Assembly (NCBI RefSeq): GCF_013116825.1
Contig: NZ_JABFNS010000031.1
Location: 1-64,000, forward strand
Direction: 5' to 3'
Source: Myxococcus xanthus
Lineage (GTDB): Bacteria; Myxococcota; Myxococcia; Myxococcales; Myxococcaceae
DNA length: 64,000 bases
Part shown: positions 59,745 to 64,000 of the stretch, piece after piece
Numbering within the stretch: position 1 is the first letter of the stretch
How the letters are laid out: each line of letters opens with the position of its first letter
Program-made: the position numbers and the translations under genes
Notes under the pieces: model-generated
Database searches by the model: none
Told to the model about the DNA's origin: nothing
The model's input: only the letters and a program-made list of their open reading frames with translations

Positions 59745-61288
59745 GATTCGCCGCCCTGCTCCTCGCCCTGCTGCCGGTGGCCGCGGGCGCCGCCACGCCA
59801 CAGGCCGCGACGCCTCCGCCGCGCACCGCATCCTTCGCGCTCATCATCGGCGTCAATCGCAGCCATGAACCGGACCAGCCCGCGCTGCGCTTCGCGGATG
59901 ACGATGCCGCGCGCTACCTGGACCTGTTCCGCATGCTCGGCGCGCGCACGTACCTGCTCGCGCGCATGGACGACAACACGCGCCGGCTGCACCCGCAGGC
60001 CGCCGCCGAGGCCCTGGACCCCAAGCACCCCGAGCTGGCGTCTTCCGTGAAGAAGCTGGGCGAGGACATCGCCCTCGCGCGCAGCCGGGGCGTGGAGACG
60101 GTGGCCTACGTCGTCTACGCGGGCCACGGCAACGTGCGCAACGGCGAGGGCTACGTCAGCCTGGAGGACGGCCCCCTCACCGGACAGATGCTGTCCTCGG
60201 ACGTGGTGGACCGGCTCGGCGCCGACCGCGTCCACCTCATCGTCGACGCGTGCTACTCGTACTTCCTGGCCTACAGCCGCGGGCCCGGCGGACAACGGCG
60301 CCCCCTGCCCGCGGGCTTCACGCGCGCGGTGGGACTGGCGCTGGCGGACAACGTGGGCCTCTTGCTGTCCACCTCGTCCGCCCGCGAGAGCCACGAGTGG
60401 GAGGCCTTCGAGGCCGGCGTCTTCAACCACGAGGTGCGCTCGGGCCTCTTCGGCGCGGCGGACGCGGACGGTGACGGGCAGGTGAGCTACCGCGAAATCG
60501 CCGCCTTCGTGGAGCGCGCCAACGCGGCCATTCCGAACGAGCGCTTCCGCCCCCAGCTCCACGCTCGGCCGCCCAAGGGCTCCGAGTTGCTGGTGGACCT
60601 GCGCCCGGGAATGGAGCGGCGGCTCGAGGTCGATGGAACCCAGGGCGCGCACTACCTGCTGGAGGACGCCAACGGCGTGCGCCTGGCCGAGTTCCACAAC
60701 GCGCCGGGCCAGTCCCTGAGCCTGCTGCGCCCTCCTCCGCGCGGCCCTGTCTTCCTGCGGCGCGTGGGTGATGACGCCCAGGAGTACGTGCTCCCCACCG
60801 CGCAAGACGTCGTGCAGTTGGAGTCCCTCTCCGCCGAAGCGCCCCGCGTCGCCTCCCGCGGCGCCGCGCACGCGGCCTTCCAGCACATCTTCACCCTGCC
60901 CTTCGGCAGCGACACCGTCGCGGGCTTCGAGTTCCGCGCGCCGCCGCCTTTGACGCTGACGGAGTCCTCGGACACTGGGAGTCTCCGGAGACAGCTCGGC
61001 TGGGGCGCGCTGGCGCTGGGCGTGGCCTCCACGGGCGTGGGCATCTGGGCCACGCTGGAGGCGCGAGACATCCGGAGCAGCGTCTCGCCCGAGCTTCCAC
61101 AACAGGAAGCCGCCGCGAACAACCGCCGCATCCGGACCTACAACACCGCCAGCGGCGTGCTCTACGGACTGGGCGGCGCGGCGGTGCTGAGCGGCGCGCT
61201 GCTGTTCCTGTGGCCCGACTCGGGCACCGTGCCGCTGGCCACCCTGAGCTCGGATGGCGCGGCCCTGGGCCTCACGGGCGCATTCTGA
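59741..61288 (+). CDS. Caspase-like (peptidase C14) protein with EF-hand-like segment
   Basis: 515 residues. Signal peptide (AALLLALLPVAAGAAT). The p20-like domain starts at FALIIGVNRS, with the catalytic His H129 in VYAGHGN and the catalytic Cys C171 in LIVDACYSY. D241-ADGDGQVSYRE has EF-hand spacing and may bind calcium. A beta-rich region (~residues 275-400) follows, then two hydrophobic helices near the C-terminus (GWGALALGVASTGVGIWA and VLYGLGGAAVLSGALLFLW). It therefore looks like an exported or membrane-tethered orthocaspase-type protease. It overlaps the anti-sigma gene by 4 bp, forming a sigma/anti-sigma/protease operon. Confidence 0.88.
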   Translation: MRFAALLLALLPVAAGAATPQAATPPPRTASFALIIGVNRSHEPDQPALRFADDDAARYLDLFRMLGARTYLLARMDDNTRRLHPQAAAEALDPKHPELASSVKKLGEDIALARSRGVETVAYVVYAGHGNVRNGEGYVSLEDGPLTGQMLSSDVVDRLGADRVHLIVDACYSYFLAYSRGPGGQRRPLPAGFTRAVGLALADNVGLLLSTSSARESHEWEAFEAGVFNHEVRSGLFGAADADGDGQVSYREIAAFVERANAAIPNERFRPQLHARPPKGSELLVDLRPGMERRLEVDGTQGAHYLLEDANGVRLAEFHNAPGQSLSLLRPPPRGPVFLRRVGDDAQEYVLPTAQDVVQLESLSAEAPRVASRGAAHAAFQHIFTLPFGSDTVAGFEFRAPPPLTLTESSDTGSLRRQLGWGALALGVASTGVGIWATLEARDIRSSVSPELPQQEAAANNRRIRTYNTASGVLYGLGGAAVLSGALLFLWPDSGTVPLATLSSDGAALGLTGAF

Positions 61289-61328
61289 TTCGTCCAACGC
61301 GCGGGCGTCTTTCGTTGTGAAGCTTGAA

Positions 61329-64000
61329 ATGAAGACATCGCCTCGGCTTCCTTCCCGCGTCCTGAGCCTGCTGCTCGGCGCACTGCTGTTCTCCGGCTGC
61401 ATCAGCCCCGTGAGTGAGGGTGAGCGCCCCTGTCCCTGCACCGACGGCTGGACGTGCTGCCCCGACGCCAACGTGTGCGTGGCGGATGCCTCCCGGTGTG
61501 AACAACTCCGGCCGCCCAAACCGCCCGAGCCCACCACCCCATCCGCACCGCGCGAGGTGTCCGCGATGACGGACCCAGGCACGGTGACGCTCACCTGGTT
61601 CGAACCCGCGCAGAATGGCGGCAGCGCGATTACCGGCTACGACGTGGGCGTCGAGCCTCACGATGATGGCATCCAGGTACAGGTGGACGGCACCAGCGCA
61701 GTCGTCACCGGCCTGCGCGCCGGAGGCACCTACCGCTTCACCGTCACCGCGAACAATGCCGTGGGCGTGAGCCCCGCGGCGCGCGTGGACTCCGTGAACC
61801 TGCCGGATGTGCCCACCGCGCCGGTGGCGCTCGGGGTGGTGCGAGGCGACCGGCAGGTGCGTCTCACATGGAACGCCCCCGCGTCCGACGGTGGGCGCTC
61901 CGTTCTTCACTACGTGGTGACAGCCCACCCGAGCGGCGCGAGTGTCGCGACGGACAGCCCCGTGCTGACAACCACCGTGAGCGGGCTGACGAACGGCGCG
62001 GCCTCCACCTTCACCGTGCACGCGGTGAACGCCGTGGGCGCGGGCCCCGCGTCCGCCGAGTCCGCCGCCGTGGTGCCCGCCGCCCTGCCCGGCGCGCCCG
62101 TGTCCGTGGCCGCCTCGCCCGGCGTGCGCGAGGTGTCCGTCTCCTGGCAGCCGCCCGAGGACACCGGCGGCCTGCCTGTCTCCGGCTACGTGGTGACGGC
62201 CTCGCCCGGTGGCACCACGCACCAGGTTGAGGGCGCGGCCAGCGAAGCCACCTTCACGAGCCTCCAGGACGACACCGAGTACACCTTCACCGTGTCCGCG
62301 CGAAACGACGTGGGCCAGGGACCTGGCAGCAGCACGGCCTCCGCGCGAACGCATGCACCGCCGGGCGCGCCCGCCTCCGTCCAGGCCGAACCGGGAGTGC
62401 GCTCACTCACCGTAGCGTGGGAGCCCCCCGTGTCCGACGGACGCTCACGCCTCACCGGCTACACCGTCGTGGCTCAACCTTCGGGAAGGCGCATCGCGGT
62501 GGGCGCGGACCAGCACGGCGCCGTGTTGGAGGACGTGCCCAGCACGAAGGCACAGACCATCTCGGTGGTGGCTCGCAACGCCGTGGGTGACAGTCCCGCG
62601 GCCACGGCGGGCAAGCCCGTGAAGTCGCGGCCCACGCCCGTGGAGGTCACCCGACTCGACACGCCGTCGGCGGTCCGTGGCTGCCAGCCGGTGACCTACA
62701 CGCTGCGGCAGGTGGACGGGGAACGCGCGGACGTCCTGGTGGAGTTCGATGCCACGGGCAGCGGCACCTTCACCCGCGCGACCCAAGCGGCGGACTCCTA
62801 TTACGAACGCACGTCCGGACTGGTCTCGCTTTCGACCTCCACGCAGGGCACCGACCACACCTTCCGCTGGAACCGTCCCACGGACCTGCCGGGTGCCGCA
62901 CCCGAGGCACGGCTCCGCATCACCGCCACCGTCCCTGGCACCGCCTCCTCGACGCGCACGCACACCGTGGCGCTGACCCCGCCGGAGCGGCGCTGCGAGG
63001 TGAACCTGGACACGGGCCCCGTGCAGCGGGTGACCCCGGAAGTCGCGGGCATGTCCCATGGACTGGCGCTCGGCGACTTCAATCAAGACGGGAAGCTGGA
63101 CCTCGCCGCCCGCCACGACAACAGCCCCGGGGTCACCTTCCTCCGCGGACTCGGCAACGGCGCGTTCGAGGCGGAGAACTCCCCCCACCTCTCCATGACG
63201 GCAGCGCACCTGGTCTCCGCGGACCTGGACCGGGACGGCTCGCTGGACCTGATTGCGGCGGAAGCCAACTACTGCCGATGCGTCTCCTTCTTGCGCGGGC
63301 AAGGAAACGGCGCCTTCGAGCAACCTGTCATCAACTCCGTGCTGGACGCAGTCAGCCACTCCTCGACCTATGACATCACGCCTCCCGCCGTGCTGGACGT
63401 AGACGGTGACGGCGCGCCTGAAGTCGTGGTGTCCCAGCGGGACAGCCTGCTCGTGCTTCGCCACACCGGCGGAGGCCGGCTGGCCGTGGCCTTCCGGGAG
63501 CCGTTCGCGCCCAGGGGCGCCGTCGTCACGGGGGACTTCGACCAGGATGGGCTGGTGGACCTGATGGTCGTGGGCCCCTCCCTCCATGGCTTCTATGGCA
63601 GAGGGCTCCTCACCTTCACCAAGGAGTTCCTGGGCACGCTTGACGGCCCCGTGCCCCATGCGGTGACCACGGACTTCAACGGGGATGGCCACCTCGACAT
63701 CGTGGCCCTCGTGGTGGGGAACCGGGAGTCCTCCATCCACCTGCTGCCAGGTGACGGCCACGGCCGCTTCACGGCGCCCGTGCGGCTGCACCAGCACACG
63801 TGGCAGAGCTTCGGCATCTGGAGCCACCTCATCGCGGGGGACCTGGACGGGAATGGCACGCAGGACCTGGCCTATGTGCACGCGGACAGCGACACCCTCA
63901 CCCTCCTCCAAGGAAGAGGGGATGGAACCTTCGAATCCAGGACGCTCACCACGGGGATGCACCCCTCGTATCTGGTGGCGGCGGACTTCAACGGCAGCGG
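61329..64000 (+). CDS. Large lipoprotein with FnIII and FG-GAP/VCBS repeats, 3' end outside window
   Basis: 890 codons from the ATG at 61329 to the window end, with no stop. Lipoprotein signal (VLSLLLGALLFSGC, lipid Cys near residue 23), then a short Cys-rich segment (PCPCTDGWTCC). Four fibronectin type III domains of ~95 residues lie between about residues 75 and 445 (repeating SAMTDPGTVTLTW / GYDV / YRFTVTANNAVG-type strands). A beta-sandwich follows, then FG-GAP/VCBS repeats from about residue 575, each with a calcium-type D-x-D/N-x-D-G-x-x-D loop (GDFNQDGKLDL, ADLDRDGSLDLI, LDVDGDGAPEV, GDFDQDGLVDL). It is probably a surface-exposed adhesion or carbohydrate-binding protein. Confidence 0.88.
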   Translation, partial: MKTSPRLPSRVLSLLLGALLFSGCISPVSEGERPCPCTDGWTCCPDANVCVADASRCEQLRPPKPPEPTTPSAPREVSAMTDPGTVTLTWFEPAQNGGSAITGYDVGVEPHDDGIQVQVDGTSAVVTGLRAGGTYRFTVTANNAVGVSPAARVDSVNLPDVPTAPVALGVVRGDRQVRLTWNAPASDGGRSVLHYVVTAHPSGASVATDSPVLTTTVSGLTNGAASTFTVHAVNAVGAGPASAESAAVVPAALPGAPVSVAASPGVREVSVSWQPPEDTGGLPVSGYVVTASPGGTTHQVEGAASEATFTSLQDDTEYTFTVSARNDVGQGPGSSTASARTHAPPGAPASVQAEPGVRSLTVAWEPPVSDGRSRLTGYTVVAQPSGRRIAVGADQHGAVLEDVPSTKAQTISVVARNAVGDSPAATAGKPVKSRPTPVEVTRLDTPSAVRGCQPVTYTLRQVDGERADVLVEFDATGSGTFTRATQAADSYYERTSGLVSLSTSTQGTDHTFRWNRPTDLPGAAPEARLRITATVPGTASSTRTHTVALTPPERRCEVNLDTGPVQRVTPEVAGMSHGLALGDFNQDGKLDLAARHDNSPGVTFLRGLGNGAFEAENSPHLSMTAAHLVSADLDRDGSLDLIAAEANYCRCVSFLRGQGNGAFEQPVINSVLDAVSHSSTYDITPPAVLDVDGDGAPEVVVSQRDSLLVLRHTGGGRLAVAFREPFAPRGAVVTGDFDQDGLVDLMVVGPSLHGFYGRGLLTFTKEFLGTLDGPVPHAVTTDFNGDGHLDIVALVVGNRESSIHLLPGDGHGRFTAPVRLHQHTWQSFGIWSHLIAGDLDGNGTQDLAYVHADSDTLTLLQGRGDGTFESRTLTTGMHPSYLVAADFNGS

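Noticed and set aside
59585-61594. 669-codon minus-strand frame over the caspase gene
   Set aside because: Shadow of the sigma/anti-sigma/caspase operon, which has full domain content and coupled starts on the plus strand.

Overview
The window is very GC-rich, codes densely on both strands, and carries families largely confined to myxobacteria: DUSAM, DUF2378/TIGR02265, a SitA-type lipoprotein toxin, and the eps exopolysaccharide locus with its EpsI/Nla24 regulator. Gene order and protein content match the Myxococcus eps locus (epsZ-wzx-epsY-epsX-epsW-epsV-epsU ... epsJ-epsI-epsH-wzy ... epsE-epsD-epsC-epsB-epsA). The source is therefore a Myxococcus close to M. xanthus, with strain-specific insertions. 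I worked by eye and ran no searches.

Left part (1-16.2 kb) is mostly housekeeping and peripheral metabolism. It holds a multi-GAF sensor cut by the window edge, a membrane-anchored DUF155-like protein, tryptophan 2,3-dioxygenase, a zinc-finger/AT-hook protein, a hemerythrin, a probable acyltransferase-hydrolase chimera, proline dehydrogenase, a GH15 glucosidase and small envelope proteins. A lipoprotein with a JAMM-like motif follows, then a molybdenum cofactor group: mobA divergent from moeA and a MobB-FdhD fusion.

Centre (16.5-55.4 kb) is the EPS locus. EpsZ would load the first sugar phosphate on undecaprenyl phosphate. EpsU, EpsH, EpsE, EpsD and EpsA extend the repeat unit. EpsC may acetylate it. 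Wzx flips it, Wzy polymerises it, EpsV (a Wzc without a kinase domain) controls chain length, EpsY and EpsX export the polymer, and EpsB is a GH44 hydrolase. EpsW, EpsJ/EpsI and a hybrid kinase are regulatory. A degenerate CpsD-like ATPase without a Walker A motif opens the epsD operon.

Two foreign blocks interrupt the locus. One (about 25.0-28.05 kb) carries an AbiEi/AbiEii type IV toxin-antitoxin pair, a DUSAM gene, an IS3-type remnant and two sets of direct repeats. The other (about 49.2-52.3 kb) splits epsC from epsB. It has transposase remnants at both ends, a lower-GC AbiJ-like gene with an unknown partner inside, and a 71-bp direct repeat on both flanks. A CzcCBA-like RND efflux set, a vWA protein and an MgtE transporter also lie among the eps genes.

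Right part (55.4-64 kb) holds a SitA-like lipoprotein toxin with an AHH nuclease end beside an Imm11-type immunity gene, and a DUF1963 gene. Next is an overlapping operon of an ECF-type sigma factor, a zinc-binding anti-sigma-like protein and a caspase-like protease. A large FnIII/VCBS-repeat lipoprotein gene is cut off by the window end. I saw no tRNA, rRNA or CRISPR array.
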